The position numbers and the translations under genes are program-made. Below the pieces are notes generated by a model. That model had not been told where the DNA came from and did not search any database. It was given only the letters and a program-made list of their open reading frames with translations. From the NCBI GenBank assembly GCA_021200415.1, contig JAJQGO010000019.1, forward strand, positions 124,001-188,000: DNA of 64,000 nucleotides. Reading direction: 5' to 3'. Source of the stretch: Ruminococcus sp. GTDB lineage: Bacteria > Bacillota > Clostridia > Oscillospirales > Ruminococcaceae. Within the stretch, counting starts at the first letter, position 1. Each line of letters opens with the position of its first letter. Shown here one piece after another: positions 52,613 through 61,593 of the stretch.

Positions 52613-53062
52613 GTGAAGCGTATCAAAACTGTGGAAATTTTTACCGATGGGGCTTGCAGCGGCAATCCCGGGCCGGGCGGATATGGTGTGGTTCTGCGCT
52701 TCGGCAGCACCGAAAAGGAGCTGTCGGGAGGAGCTGCCAATACTACCAACAACCGCATGGAGCTTCTCGGCGTAATTACAGGTCTGTCCGCATTAAAAGA
52801 GCCTTGCCGCGTGATTCTCACTACCGACAGCAAATATGTTGTCGACAGCGTAACTAAGGGCTGGGTTTACAGCTGGAGGAAAAACGGCTGGATTAAATCG
52901 GACAAAAAGCCTGCCCTCAACGTCGATCTGTGGGAAAAGCTTCTGCCGCTTCTTGAAGTCCATGACGTTCAGTTTAACTGGGTCAGGGGACACGCAGGTC
53001 ATCCCGAAAACGAACGCTGCGACCGCCTTGCCGTGGAGCAGCGTGACAGATATTCCAAATAA
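52613..53062 (+). CDS. rnhA: Ribonuclease HI
   Basis: 149 residues from GTG 52613. A GTG at 52631 is a second option with better RBS spacing. The DEDD residues are clear: Asp in [17 protein letters not shown], Glu in NRMELLGVI, Asp in [12 protein letters not shown], Asp in [28 protein letters not shown] is the basic protrusion. It cuts RNA in RNA-DNA hybrids. It lies 15 bases before nifS. Confidence 0.93.
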   Translation: MKRIKTVEIFTDGACSGNPGPGGYGVVLRFGSTEKELSGGAANTTNNRMELLGVITGLSALKEPCRVILTTDSKYVVDSVTKGWVYSWRKNGWIKSDKKPALNVDLWEKLLPLLEVHDVQFNWVRGHAGHPENERCDRLAVEQRDRYSK

Positions 53063-53077
53063 CGGAGGCGTTTCAAA

Positions 53078-54268
53078 ATGGAAAAAAGATTTATTTATGC
53101 GGATAATGCCGCTACTACACAGGTTTCCGAAGAGGTTCTGGAGTCTATGCTCCCGTACTTCCGCAGCGAATACGGAAACGCGTCAAGCATCTATAAGCTG
53201 GGACGTGACGCACAGCGAACCATCGAAAACGCAAGAGAAAAGGTTGCAAAGGCACTTGGTGCTGACGCAAACGAAATCTACTTTACAAGCTGCGGCTCGG
53301 AATCAGATAACTGGGCAATAAAGGGCGTCTGCGACAAGCTCTCCGCCAAGGGCAAAAAGCACATTGTAACCTCAGTTTTCGAGCATCACGCTATACTCCA
53401 CACCTGCAAATACATGGAGGAGCATGGCTTCGAGGTAACATATGTTCCTGTAGACAGCAAGGGACTTATAAATCCGGAGGACGTGAGAAACGCCATTCGT
53501 GATGACACGGCTATCGTATCAATCATGTTCGCCAACAACGAAATAGGAACTATACAGCCTATTGAGGAAATCGCCGCAATATGCAAGGAAAAGAAGGTTA
53601 TTTTCCACACCGATGCCGTACAGGCTGTCGGTCATGTTGAAATCGACGTCCACAAAATGGGAATAGATCTTCTCTCGCTTTCGGGACATAAGATTCACGC
53701 TCAGAAGGGTATCGGCGCACTTTACATCAGAAAGGGACTTTCTCTCCCGAATTTTCTTCATGGCGGCGCACAGGAACGCAATAAACGTGCCGGCACGGAA
53801 AATGTTCCCGCAATAGTCGGACTTGGCACGGCTATGGAAATTGCTTGCTCCGATATTGAGAAAAAGGCTGAAATAGTTACCGCAAGGAGAAACCGCCTCA
53901 TTGACGGAATCCTGAAGCTTCCGCATACACGCCTGAACGGCGACAGAGATAAAAGACTTCCCGGAAATCTCAACATTTCCATTGAAGGCGTTGAGGGCGA
54001 ATCACTTCTCCTCATGCTGGATATGTACGGCATATGCGCATCATCGGGTTCAGCCTGCACGTCAGGTTCACTCGATCCGTCACACGTTCTGCTTGCTCTC
54101 GGACTCAAGCACGAGGTCGCTCACGGTTCACTTCGTCTTTCGATTGACGAAAACACATCAGATGAGGACGTTGACTATATTCTTGAGGTTGTCCCGAAGG
54201 TAGTTGAGCGTCTGCGTGATATGTCCCCTCTCTGGGAACGCATACAAAACGGCGAAAGCATTGATTGA
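53078..54268 (+). CDS. nifS: Cysteine desulfurase
   Basis: 396 residues. PLP enzyme: [17 protein letters not shown] at the start, PLP Lys in [21 protein letters not shown] (near residue 205), and active-site Cys in [21 protein letters not shown] (near residue 325), in the loop form typical of IscS/NifS group I enzymes. It takes sulfur from Cys for Fe-S clusters. It is followed by its scaffold partner after 32 bases. GGAGG lies before ATG 53078. Confidence 0.95.
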   Translation: MEKRFIYADNAATTQVSEEVLESMLPYFRSEYGNASSIYKLGRDAQRTIENAREKVAKALGADANEIYFTSCGSESDNWAIKGVCDKLSAKGKKHIVTSVFEHHAILHTCKYMEEHGFEVTYVPVDSKGLINPEDVRNAIRDDTAIVSIMFANNEIGTIQPIEEIAAICKEKKVIFHTDAVQAVGHVEIDVHKMGIDLLSLSGHKIHAQKGIGALYIRKGLSLPNFLHGGAQERNKRAGTENVPAIVGLGTAMEIACSDIEKKAEIVTARRNRLIDGILKLPHTRLNGDRDKRLPGNLNISIEGVEGESLLLMLDMYGICASSGSACTSGSLDPSHVLLALGLKHEVAHGSLRLSIDENTSDEDVDYILEVVPKVVERLRDMSPLWERIQNGESID

Positions 54269-54300
54269 TACACATAAAATAACGCAAAGGAGATTTTAAT

Positions 54301-54723
54301 ATGTTATACAGTGAAAAGGTACTCGACCATTTCTCAAATCCGAGAAATGTAGGCGAAATTGAGGACGCTGACGGAGTTGGAGAGGTCGGCAACGCAAAAT
54401 GCGGCGATATTATGAAAATGTACATTAAGGTTGACAACGGTGTTATTACTGATGTAAAGTTTAAGACCTTCGGCTGCGGAGCTGCTGTCGCAACCTCATC
54501 AATGGCAACAGAGCTTATCAAGGGCAAGCCGATCGAGGAGGCACTCAAGCTCACGAACAAGGCTGTAGTTGAAGCTCTTGACGGACTTCCGGCAGTTAAG
54601 CTTCACTGTTCTGTGCTTGCGGAGCAGGCTATAAAGGCGGCTCTTTCCGATTACTACACACGTCAGGGAATCGATCCGCTGCCTATTATCGGCGAAATCG
54701 GCGACTGCGAGCATTGCCACTGA
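54301..54723 (+). CDS. nifU: NifU/IscU-type Fe-S scaffold protein
   Basis: 140 residues. Scaffold Cys in NAKCGDIMKM, FGCGAAVATSSMATELIKG and LHCSVLAEQAIKAAL. Asp in CGD is the usual cluster-release residue. The C terminus CEHCH adds two Cys. It receives sulfur from NifS and hands clusters to apo-proteins. Start ATG 54301 has AAAGGAG upstream. Confidence 0.94.
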   Translation: MLYSEKVLDHFSNPRNVGEIEDADGVGEVGNAKCGDIMKMYIKVDNGVITDVKFKTFGCGAAVATSSMATELIKGKPIEEALKLTNKAVVEALDGLPAVKLHCSVLAEQAIKAALSDYYTRQGIDPLPIIGEIGDCEHCH

Positions 54724-54740
54724 TAATCAAAAATCTAATG

Positions 54741-54768
54741 CCCACGGAGAAATCCGTGGGTTTTTTTC
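54741..54768 (+). terminator. Terminator of nifU
   Basis: CCCACGG/CCGTGGG stem with a 6-base loop and seven T. Confidence 0.88.
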
Positions 54769-54780
54769 TGCTTTTCATCC

Positions 54781-54835
54781 TTAACACGGATTTAACATTG
54801 GCGTGATTTCAGATTTAATACGGCGCTGATATAAT
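54781..54835 (+). promoter_or_regulatory. Pho box and promoter of the pst operon
   Basis: TTAACA at 54781 and again at 54792, with weaker copies in the same 11-bp phase, ending with TTTAAT at 54814. This is the direct-repeat form of a Gram-positive PhoP site. The -10 TATAAT lies at 54830-54835, and there is no good -35, as in activator-dependent promoters. PhoP is encoded in the same operon. Confidence 0.8.
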
Positions 54836-54923
54836 AATACCATGCCGAAAAGGGCAAATTAGAGAAAGCACCGCACAGATATATGCGGCGAAACCTCAAT
54901 TAAAGGTTAAGGAGATTATTATT

Positions 54924-55775
54924 ATGAAAAAGTCAGTATCAATTCTTTTATGCTTAGCTGCTTGTACGGCAGCATTCACAGGCTGCGGAGACAGCTCAAG
55001 CGGCGCAATTACTGTTATCAGCCGTGAGGAAGGCTCGGGAACAAGAGGAGCTTTTGTTGAGCTTATGGGTATCCTTGAAACGGACGAGGACGGAAATGAA
55101 AAGGATCTGACAACAACATCGGCTGAAACATCGCAAAGCACATCTGTTGTTATTTCAACGGTTCAGGGCAATAAAAACGCAATCGGATATATTTCCCTCG
55201 GCTCGCTCAGCGATGACGTTAAGGCAGTCAAGGTTGACGGCGTTGAGGCTACTGTTGATAACGTAAAAAACGGCAGCTATAAAATCGCAAGACCATTCGT
55301 TATCTGTACGCAGGCTGAGGTAAGCGACGCTGCTCAGGATTTCATGAACTTTATTCTCAGCGACGATGGTCAGGCTATTATCGGCGAGGACTACATCAGT
55401 GTTTCCTCCGGAACATATACTCCCTCAGGGGCAAGCGGCAAGGTAACTGTTGCAGGCTCAACGTCCGTAGGCCCTGTTATGGAGCAGATTGCCGACGCAT
55501 ACATGGAGGAGAACCCGAACGTTACCGTTGAAATCCAGCAGACAGGTTCAGGTGCGGGAATCACAAGCACAATTGAGGGAGCCTGCGACATTGGAATGTC
55601 CTCACGTGAGCTTAAGCAGGAGGAAATCGACAAGGGTCTTACCGCAACACAGATTGCTATGGACGGCATTGCAGTTATCGTAAACAACGAAAATGAGGTT
55701 GACGATCTCACAAGCGAGCAGATCAGAAGCATCTACGTAGGCGAAATTACAGATTGGGATGAGATAAATGGCTAA
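54924..55775 (+). CDS. pstS: Phosphate-binding lipoprotein PstS, circularly permuted
   Basis: 283 residues. Lipobox FTGC (Cys21). Residues 28-150 (VISREEGSGTRGAFVEL, NAIGYISLGSLSD, ARPFVICTQ) correspond to the C-terminal half of ordinary PstS. Residues about 170-283 (VAGSTSVGPVMEQIADAYMEENP, TGSGAGITSTIEGACDIGMSSREL, AMDGIAVIVNNEN, GEITDWDEING) correspond to the N-terminal half. The order is therefore swapped, while the phosphate-binding segments GSTSV, GSG, SSR and GSGTR are all kept. It captures phosphate outside the cell for PstCAB. It overlaps pstC by 8 bases. Confidence 0.9.
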   Translation: MKKSVSILLCLAACTAAFTGCGDSSSGAITVISREEGSGTRGAFVELMGILETDEDGNEKDLTTTSAETSQSTSVVISTVQGNKNAIGYISLGSLSDDVKAVKVDGVEATVDNVKNGSYKIARPFVICTQAEVSDAAQDFMNFILSDDGQAIIGEDYISVSSGTYTPSGASGKVTVAGSTSVGPVMEQIADAYMEENPNVTVEIQQTGSGAGITSTIEGACDIGMSSRELKQEEIDKGLTATQIAMDGIAVIVNNENEVDDLTSEQIRSIYVGEITDWDEING

Positions 55776-56679
55776 CAGAAGTTCAGCAGCTTTAAAGGAA
55801 ACGGCACTCAGGGCAAAAGGCTCTTCGGCATCGGGATTCAAGGAAACAGCCATGAAGTTCTTGTTTCTCCTCTGTGCCCTTGTATCGGTTTTCTCGGTAA
55901 TTGTCATCTGCATTTTCCTTTTTTCCTCCGGAGTGCCTGCAATTGCTGAAATCGGCGTACTTGACTTTCTGACCGGTACGGACTGGCATCCCCTTGAGGG
56001 AGAATTCGGAATACTCCCCATGATTGTGGGAAGTCTTTACGTAACGGCAGGAGCTATTATAATCGGCGTTCCCATTGGAATCCTGTGCGCCGTGTTCATG
56101 GCAAGATACTGTCCGCCTAAGCTTCACAGAATTATCAAGCCTATGATAGATCTTCTTGCGGGAATCCCCTCAATCGTTTACGGATTTTTCGGACTCGTTG
56201 TAATCGTGCCCATAATGCAGAACGTCATCGGCGGCAGCGGCAAGGGAATTATCACATCCTCTATTCTTCTGGGAATTATGATTCTCCCGACAATTATCGG
56301 TCTTACGGAATCGGCAATCAACGCAGTCCCCGAGAGCTATTATGAGGGTGCCCTTGCGCTTGGAGCAACTCACGAAAGAAGCGTTTTCTGCGCAATGCTG
56401 CCTGCGGCAAAGTCAGGCATTCTGGCAGGCGTTATACTCGGAATCGGCAGAGCTGTCGGCGAAACGATGGCAGTTGTCATGGTTGCGGGAAATCAGGTAG
56501 AGCTTCCGTCAAGCATCACCTCCGGCGTAAGAACAATGACCGCAAACATCGTAATGGAAATGGGATACGCGGCAGAGGGACTTCACAGAGATTCGCTTAT
56601 TGCCACAGGCGTAGTGCTTTTCGTATTCGTACTTCTTATGAACCTTTCGTTCTCAATGCTGAAAAGGGGTGACAAATAA
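55768..56679 (+). CDS. pstC: Phosphate ABC transporter permease
   Basis: 303 residues, six membrane helices. GVPAIAEIGVLDFLTGTDWHPLEGEFGILPMIVGSLYVT is the typical PstC opening after the first helix. The EAA-like loop with ESYYEGALALGATHERSVFCAMLPAAKSG contacts PstB. A 38-residue Ala/Ser-rich start precedes the first helix. It forms the channel with PstA. Confidence 0.94.
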   Translation: MANRSSAALKETALRAKGSSASGFKETAMKFLFLLCALVSVFSVIVICIFLFSSGVPAIAEIGVLDFLTGTDWHPLEGEFGILPMIVGSLYVTAGAIIIGVPIGILCAVFMARYCPPKLHRIIKPMIDLLAGIPSIVYGFFGLVVIVPIMQNVIGGSGKGIITSSILLGIMILPTIIGLTESAINAVPESYYEGALALGATHERSVFCAMLPAAKSGILAGVILGIGRAVGETMAVVMVAGNQVELPSSITSGVRTMTANIVMEMGYAAEGLHRDSLIATGVVLFVFVLLMNLSFSMLKRGDK

Positions 56680-57593
56680 TGGCAGAAGCAGTAACGGCAG
56701 CTCCTCAGAATTACATAAACCGTCAGACAATGGCGCAGAAAATGAAAAGCTACAGGAGAAAGCCCGGCTCGTTTATCGTTATGCTTCTTGTAATGATTTC
56801 GGCGGTAATAACGGTCGGAAGTCTGTTTTTTCTGGTGGCGTACATATTAGTAAAGGGCGTGCCGAACATAACGCCGGAGCTTTTCTCATGGAAATATACT
56901 GCCGACAACGTATCAATGCTCCCCTCCTTAATCAATACGGTTATTCTGACAGTGCTGTCACTTCTGATAGCAGTGCCAATCGGAGTTTTCTCGGCTATAT
57001 ATCTTGTGGAGTACGCAAAGCGCGGCAGCAAGCTTGTTAAGGCAATACGTGTTACGGCGGAAACGCTTTCGGGTATTCCATCCATAGTTTACGGACTTTT
57101 CGGATTCCTTTGCTTCAATATTGCCTTTGGCTGGGGATATTCTCTTCTTGCAGGCGTATTCACGATTTCAATCATGATACTCCCCTTGATTCTCCGTTCA
57201 ACGGAGGAGGCTCTCATGGCAGTTCCTGATTCCTACAGAGAGGGCAGCTTCGGACTGGGCGCAGGAAAGCTCAGGACGGTATTCAAAATCGTACTTCCAA
57301 CGGCAGTCCCCGGAATACTTTCCGGTGTAATTCTCGCAATCGGACGAATTGTGGGAGAAAGCGCGGCATTGATTTTCACGGCAGGTACGTATGCGCAGGT
57401 TCCCGAAAATCTTTTCTCATCAACGAGAACGCTTTCAGTTCATATGTATTGTCTGCTCAGTGAGGGACTATACACAGATCAGGCATACGCAACGGCAGTT
57501 GTACTTTTGGTTCTTGTAATCGGAATCAATGCGCTTTCGGGGGCAATCGCAAAGAAATTCGCAGGAAACAGTGGCAGCAAAAAGGAGAAATGA
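56679..57593 (+). CDS. pstA: Phosphate ABC transporter permease
   Basis: 304 residues, six membrane helices. IPSIVYGLFGFLCFNIAFGWGYS and the coupling loop VPDSYREGSFGLGAGKLRTVFKIVLPTAVPGILSG are typical for PstA. It shares one base with pstC (TAATG). The C terminus is Lys-rich (GNSGSKKEK). Confidence 0.94.
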   Translation: MAEAVTAAPQNYINRQTMAQKMKSYRRKPGSFIVMLLVMISAVITVGSLFFLVAYILVKGVPNITPELFSWKYTADNVSMLPSLINTVILTVLSLLIAVPIGVFSAIYLVEYAKRGSKLVKAIRVTAETLSGIPSIVYGLFGFLCFNIAFGWGYSLLAGVFTISIMILPLILRSTEEALMAVPDSYREGSFGLGAGKLRTVFKIVLPTAVPGILSGVILAIGRIVGESAALIFTAGTYAQVPENLFSSTRTLSVHMYCLLSEGLYTDQAYATAVVLLVLVIGINALSGAIAKKFAGNSGSKKEK

Positions 57594-57599
57594 TTCAGC

Positions 57600-58349
57600 A
57601 TGAGTAAATTTTCGATTTCAGATGTTGATTTGTACTACGGTACATTTCACGCGCTGAAAAATATAAATCTTAATATTCCGGAACGTGAGATAACGGCATT
57701 TATCGGGCCGAGCGGCTGCGGAAAATCAACGCTTCTCAAATCGCTCAACAGAATGAACGACCTTGTCGAGGGCTGCAAAATCACGGGCAGCATCAAGCTT
57801 GACAACGAGGATATTTACGGCAGCATTGATATAAATCTTCTCAGAAAGCGTGTTGGAATGGTGTTCCAGAAGCCGAATCCGTTCCCCATGAGCATATATG
57901 ACAACATAGCCTTTGGTCCGAGAACACACGGCGTGCATTCAAAGGGAAAGCTTGACGACATCGTTGAAAAATCCCTCCGTGACGCCGCAATCTGGGACGA
58001 AACAAAAGACAGACTCAAAAAAAGCGCGTTGGGTATGTCGGGCGGTCAGCAGCAGCGACTTTGCATTGCAAGAGCGCTTGCCGTTCAGCCGGAGGTTCTG
58101 CTTATGGACGAACCAACCTCCGCCCTCGACCCGATTTCAACCTCTAAGATAGAAGACCTTGCAATTGAGCTGAAAAAGGATTATACTATAGTTATGGTAA
58201 CCCATAATATGCAGCAGGCAGCAAGAATTTCAGACAAAACAGCGTTTTTCCTTCTTGGAGAGGTCATTGAGTTTGACGATACCGAGAAGCTCTTTTCAAA
58301 GCCCTCCGATAAGCGGACGGAGGATTATATCACGGGAAGATTCGGTTAA
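57600..58349 (+). CDS. pstB: Phosphate ABC transporter ATPase
   Basis: 249 residues, the family length. Walker [23 protein letters not shown]-loop [20 protein letters not shown], signature [33 protein letters not shown] and switch His in [13 protein letters not shown]. It powers PstCA. It lies 6 bases after pstA. Confidence 0.97.
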   Translation: MSKFSISDVDLYYGTFHALKNINLNIPEREITAFIGPSGCGKSTLLKSLNRMNDLVEGCKITGSIKLDNEDIYGSIDINLLRKRVGMVFQKPNPFPMSIYDNIAFGPRTHGVHSKGKLDDIVEKSLRDAAIWDETKDRLKKSALGMSGGQQQRLCIARALAVQPEVLLMDEPTSALDPISTSKIEDLAIELKKDYTIVMVTHNMQQAARISDKTAFFLLGEVIEFDDTEKLFSKPSDKRTEDYITGRFG

Positions 58350-58362
58350 GGAGGAAACGATT

Positions 58363-59034
58363 ATGAGGAATTTTTTTGACAGTCAGCTTGAGCAGCTTAA
58401 TCTTGAGCTGATTAACATGGGAGCGCTCTGCGAAAGCGCAATTGCCTCCGCAGTCACGGCTCTTTCCGAGCGCAATTTGCAGCTTGTGGAAAAAACGAAT
58501 CTCAAGGAAAGGGAAATCGACCGCAAGGAGCGCGATATAGAAAATCTCTGTCTGAAGCTTCTCCTGAAGCAGCAGCCTGTTGCAAGAGATCTCCGCACCA
58601 TTTCTTCAGCATTGAAGATGATTTCCGATATGGAGCGTATCGGCGATCAGGCAAGCGATATTGCTGAAATCGCACGCTTTGCGGGAGGACAGCCGGCAGA
58701 CCATGAAATTCATATACTCGATATGGCGGAAAAGGCATCCGATATGGTCACAACGGCAATAGATTCCTTCGTGAAAAAGGATCTCAGCCTTGCCCTTTCC
58801 GTAATCGGTCTTGATAACGGAGTTGACGAGCTTTTTGTAAAAGTCCGCAACGAGATTGTCGCAATGGTGAAGGAGGATAATACAAAGGGAGAACACGCAA
58901 TGGATCTTCTCATGATCGCGAAATATCTTGAGCGAATAGGAGATCACGCAGTTAATATCTCCGAATGGGTTGTCTATTCTATTACAGGCTCTCATAATGG
59001 AGAGGAGGAACAGCTAATTGATTTACCTTCTTGA
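58363..59034 (+). CDS. phoU: Phosphate signalling protein PhoU
   Basis: 223 residues from ATG 58363 (AAGGAGG upstream). Two three-helix PhoU repeats carry the metal-binding E/D motifs: KEREIDRKERDIENLCLKLLLKQQPVARDLRTISSALKMISDMERIGDQASDIAE, and a second near AMDLLMIAKYLERIGDHAVNISEWV. It links Pst transport to PhoR, repressing the regulon when phosphate is high. It overlaps phoP by 17 bases. Confidence 0.95.
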   Translation: MRNFFDSQLEQLNLELINMGALCESAIASAVTALSERNLQLVEKTNLKEREIDRKERDIENLCLKLLLKQQPVARDLRTISSALKMISDMERIGDQASDIAEIARFAGGQPADHEIHILDMAEKASDMVTTAIDSFVKKDLSLALSVIGLDNGVDELFVKVRNEIVAMVKEDNTKGEHAMDLLMIAKYLERIGDHAVNISEWVVYSITGSHNGEEEQLIDLPS

Positions 59035-59701
59035 GGATGACGACAGCATCCGAAATTTTGTATTGTATGCGCTGAATAATTCCGGACTTGAGGCAGTCGG
59101 CTTTGACTGCCCCTCCGCATTCTGGAAAAAAATGAAGGACGGCGTTCCCGATTTGCTTTTGCTTGATATAATGCTCCCCGAAGAGGACGGCATATCAATT
59201 CTGAAAAAGCTCAGAGACAACAGAAAAACAATGAAGCTCCCCGTAATAATGCTTACGGCTAAGGATTCCGAGTATGACAAGGTTATTGGACTTGACAGCG
59301 GCGCAGACGATTATGTTGCGAAGCCATTCGGAACCATGGAGCTTATTTCCCGTATAAAGGCGCTTCTCAGGCGAACCTCCGCCGATACGGACAGAACCGA
59401 GGAATATACCGTCGGCGGATTATACGTATGCCCCTCCAGACATATAGTGCGGGCAAACGGCAGAAACGTCAGCCTGACCTATAAGGAATTTGAAATGCTG
59501 ACAATGCTTATAAAAAACGCGGGAACTGTTTTCTCACGTGATAAGCTTCTGCAAAAAATATGGGGATATGATTTTGACGGCGAAAGCCGCACAGTAGACG
59601 TACACATAAGAACTCTCCGTTCAAAACTTGGTGAATGCGGCGAGCTGATACAGACAGTCCGCGGAATCGGCTACAAGATCGGAGAAGACGAGGATGACTA
59701 A
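59018..59701 (+). CDS. phoP: Phosphate response regulator, OmpR family
   Basis: 227 residues from TTG 59018, 9 bases after GGAGG. The receiver domain has EDDD near residue 6, phospho-Asp in LLLLDIMLPEEDG (near residue 49), MLTAKD and VAKPFG. The winged-helix output domain has LTYKEFEMLTMLIKNAGTVFSRDKLLQKIWGYDFDGESRTVDVHIRTLRSKLG. The inferred target is the Pho box at 54781. It overlaps phoR by 8 bases. Confidence 0.93.
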   Translation: MIYLLEDDDSIRNFVLYALNNSGLEAVGFDCPSAFWKKMKDGVPDLLLLDIMLPEEDGISILKKLRDNRKTMKLPVIMLTAKDSEYDKVIGLDSGADDYVAKPFGTMELISRIKALLRRTSADTDRTEEYTVGGLYVCPSRHIVRANGRNVSLTYKEFEMLTMLIKNAGTVFSRDKLLQKIWGYDFDGESRTVDVHIRTLRSKLGECGELIQTVRGIGYKIGEDEDD

Positions 59702-61370
59702 ACGTATTTTCAAAAGCATTATCGCCGTATCCGTTGCGGCTGTAATTGTAACAATTGCTTTTATTACGGCATTCCTGAACAGCTATTTTACAAAGCGTGC
59801 CGCAAATGAGCTGCGCAATGAAGCAGAGCTGATAGTAAACGCCGTTGAGCTTAACGGCATGGATTATCTCGAAAGCGCGGATTTCAAAAATCTCCGCGCA
59901 ACATGGATTGCATCGGACGGAACAGTGCTTTTTGACTCACAGGCGGACGCCTCCGAAATGGAAAATCATTCCGACCGTGAGGAGGTAAAGGAAGCAATTG
60001 ATAATGGTACGGGAAGCGCCGAAAGATATTCCGAAACGCTTACGCAGAAAACATTATACTACGCACAGCGATTGGAAGACGGAACGGTCATAAGAGTATC
60101 GAGCGCACATCTCTCGGTCTGGGCACAGCTGATTGAAATGCTTCAGGCATTTGCCCTTATAGTGCTGGCAGTTATAGTTGCTTCGGGACTTCTTGCGTCA
60201 CAGCTGTCGAAGCGCATTGTGCTGCCCATAAATAAAATCAATCCGGATAATCCCGATATTGACGAGAGCTATTCCGAGCTGCAGCCTCTTTTGCATAAGC
60301 TGCGTGTGCAGAACAAGAAAATTACAAGGCAGATGAATCAGCTGCGCCGAAGCCGTGAGGAATTCAGCCTTATAACCGAAAATATGAGCGAGGGCATTAT
60401 AATTGCCGACAGGAATACGATAGTGCTTTCCTGCAATCCCGCATCCCTGAAGCTTCTCGGAGCTGATATGCCGGAGGAGCGTCAGAGCATTTACGCAATG
60501 AACCGTTCTGATGAGTTCCGCAGCTGTATTCAGGAGGCTGTCAAAGGAGGGCATTCGGACTGCATCCTTGAAAGCCGCAGCCGTGTTTGCAGAATCATAG
60601 CGAATCCGTCCTACAGCGGAGAGGAGCTGTCGGGAATAGTTGTGTTTATTCTTGACGTGACGGAGAAATATAATCTTGAGGAAATGCGGCGTGAATTCAC
60701 GTCAAATGTATCACATGAGCTGAAAACGCCTCTTACCGCTATTTACGGCATTGCCGATATGCTTGCGAACGGAATCGTAAAGGCGGAGGATGTGCAGAAA
60801 TTCGGCGAAAATATCAGAAGCGAGGCAGGACGGCTGATAATTCTCATAAACGATATTATTTCCCTTTCGAAGCTTGATGAGAATAATGTTCCGGAGGACG
60901 ACAGTGATATTGACCTGTACGACAATGCGCAGGACGTTATAAATCGGCTGTATTCCTACGCAGGCGAGAGAGGCATTACAATGAGCCTGACCGGAGAGCA
61001 TATAATCCTTCGGGGAAACGCCACAATAGTTGATGAAATAATATATAATCTCTGCGACAATGCCATAAAGTACAACAAGGAAAACGGCACAATAAAAATT
61101 GGCGTTGAGGAGAACGGCGGAAATGCCGTAATAACTGTTGAGGATACCGGAATCGGAATTGCGCAGGAGCATATTGAACGCATATTCGAGAGATTTTATC
61201 GTGTGGATAAAAGCCACTCCCGAAAAATCAAGGGCACAGGGCTTGGACTTTCCATTGTCAAGCACGGCGTAAAATATCACAACGGTACGATAAAATGCGA
61301 AAGCACGCCTGAATCGGGCACAAAATTTACGGTAAGCCTTCCGCTTCAAAAGGGCAAAAGGGACTCGTGA
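59694..61370 (+). CDS. phoR: Phosphate sensor histidine kinase
   Basis: 558 residues. First membrane helix ISVAAVIVTIAFITAFLN, an extracytosolic domain (residues 31-150), second helix ALIVLAVIVASGLLASQLS, and a PAS domain (LITENMSEGIIIADRNTIVLSCNPASLKLLGA). Then the dimerisation helix with phospho-His in FTSNVSHELKTPLTAIYG and the ATP domain: YNLCDNAIKYNKENG, VEDTGIGIAQEHIERIFERFYRVD, GTGLGLSIVKHGVKYH. It controls PhoP phosphorylation in answer to PstSCAB/PhoU. The stop codon lies in the loop of the operon terminator. Confidence 0.94.
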   Translation: MTKRIFKSIIAVSVAAVIVTIAFITAFLNSYFTKRAANELRNEAELIVNAVELNGMDYLESADFKNLRATWIASDGTVLFDSQADASEMENHSDREEVKEAIDNGTGSAERYSETLTQKTLYYAQRLEDGTVIRVSSAHLSVWAQLIEMLQAFALIVLAVIVASGLLASQLSKRIVLPINKINPDNPDIDESYSELQPLLHKLRVQNKKITRQMNQLRRSREEFSLITENMSEGIIIADRNTIVLSCNPASLKLLGADMPEERQSIYAMNRSDEFRSCIQEAVKGGHSDCILESRSRVCRIIANPSYSGEELSGIVVFILDVTEKYNLEEMRREFTSNVSHELKTPLTAIYGIADMLANGIVKAEDVQKFGENIRSEAGRLIILINDIISLSKLDENNVPEDDSDIDLYDNAQDVINRLYSYAGERGITMSLTGEHIILRGNATIVDEIIYNLCDNAIKYNKENGTIKIGVEENGGNAVITVEDTGIGIAQEHIERIFERFYRVDKSHSRKIKGTGLGLSIVKHGVKYHNGTIKCESTPESGTKFTVSLPLQKGKRDS

Positions 61371-61383
61371 GAGTCCTTTTTTT
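61359..61383 (+). terminator. Terminator of the pst-pho operon
   Basis: GGACTC-GTGA-GAGTCC then seven T. The phoR stop codon TGA is in the loop. Confidence 0.85.
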
Positions 61384-61417
61384 ATGCACAGCAATCCTTG
61401 TGCGATATTGCATTAAA
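61384..61417. repeat. Short MITE-like inverted repeat
   Basis: TTATGCA at the left and TGCATTAA at the right form the outer arms. The right part (CCTTGTGCGATATTGCATTAA) resembles the right end of the MITE at 21957-22137, while the middle is only a GCACA/TGTGC stem. It may be a deletion product or a solo end. Confidence 0.45.
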
Positions 61418-61502
61418 ATTCGTCAAATAAGCCAAATACAAGAACATTTGTTTGTTTAATATGCAGAAATTTCAAAATATGGTCGATTTTCAACAAAATC
61501 GC

Positions 61503-61531
61503 TTGCAAAGTATACAAAAATATTGTATAAT
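61503..61531 (+). promoter_or_regulatory. Promoter of the cas operon
   Basis: TTGCAA (61503-61508), a 17-base spacer, TATAAT (61526-61531), 62 bases before the cas3 start. Confidence 0.75.
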
Positions 61532-61593
61532 GATGACAATATAACTTTTTGTGAATGAAATCATATTATTCAAAATGAAAGAGGAACTGCATT

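Noticed and set aside
54865-54890. Third MITE copy before pstS (GCACCGCACAGA)
   Set aside because: Only about 12 bases resemble the MITE end, and there is no matching right end. It may be a plain CCGC/GCGG hairpin.
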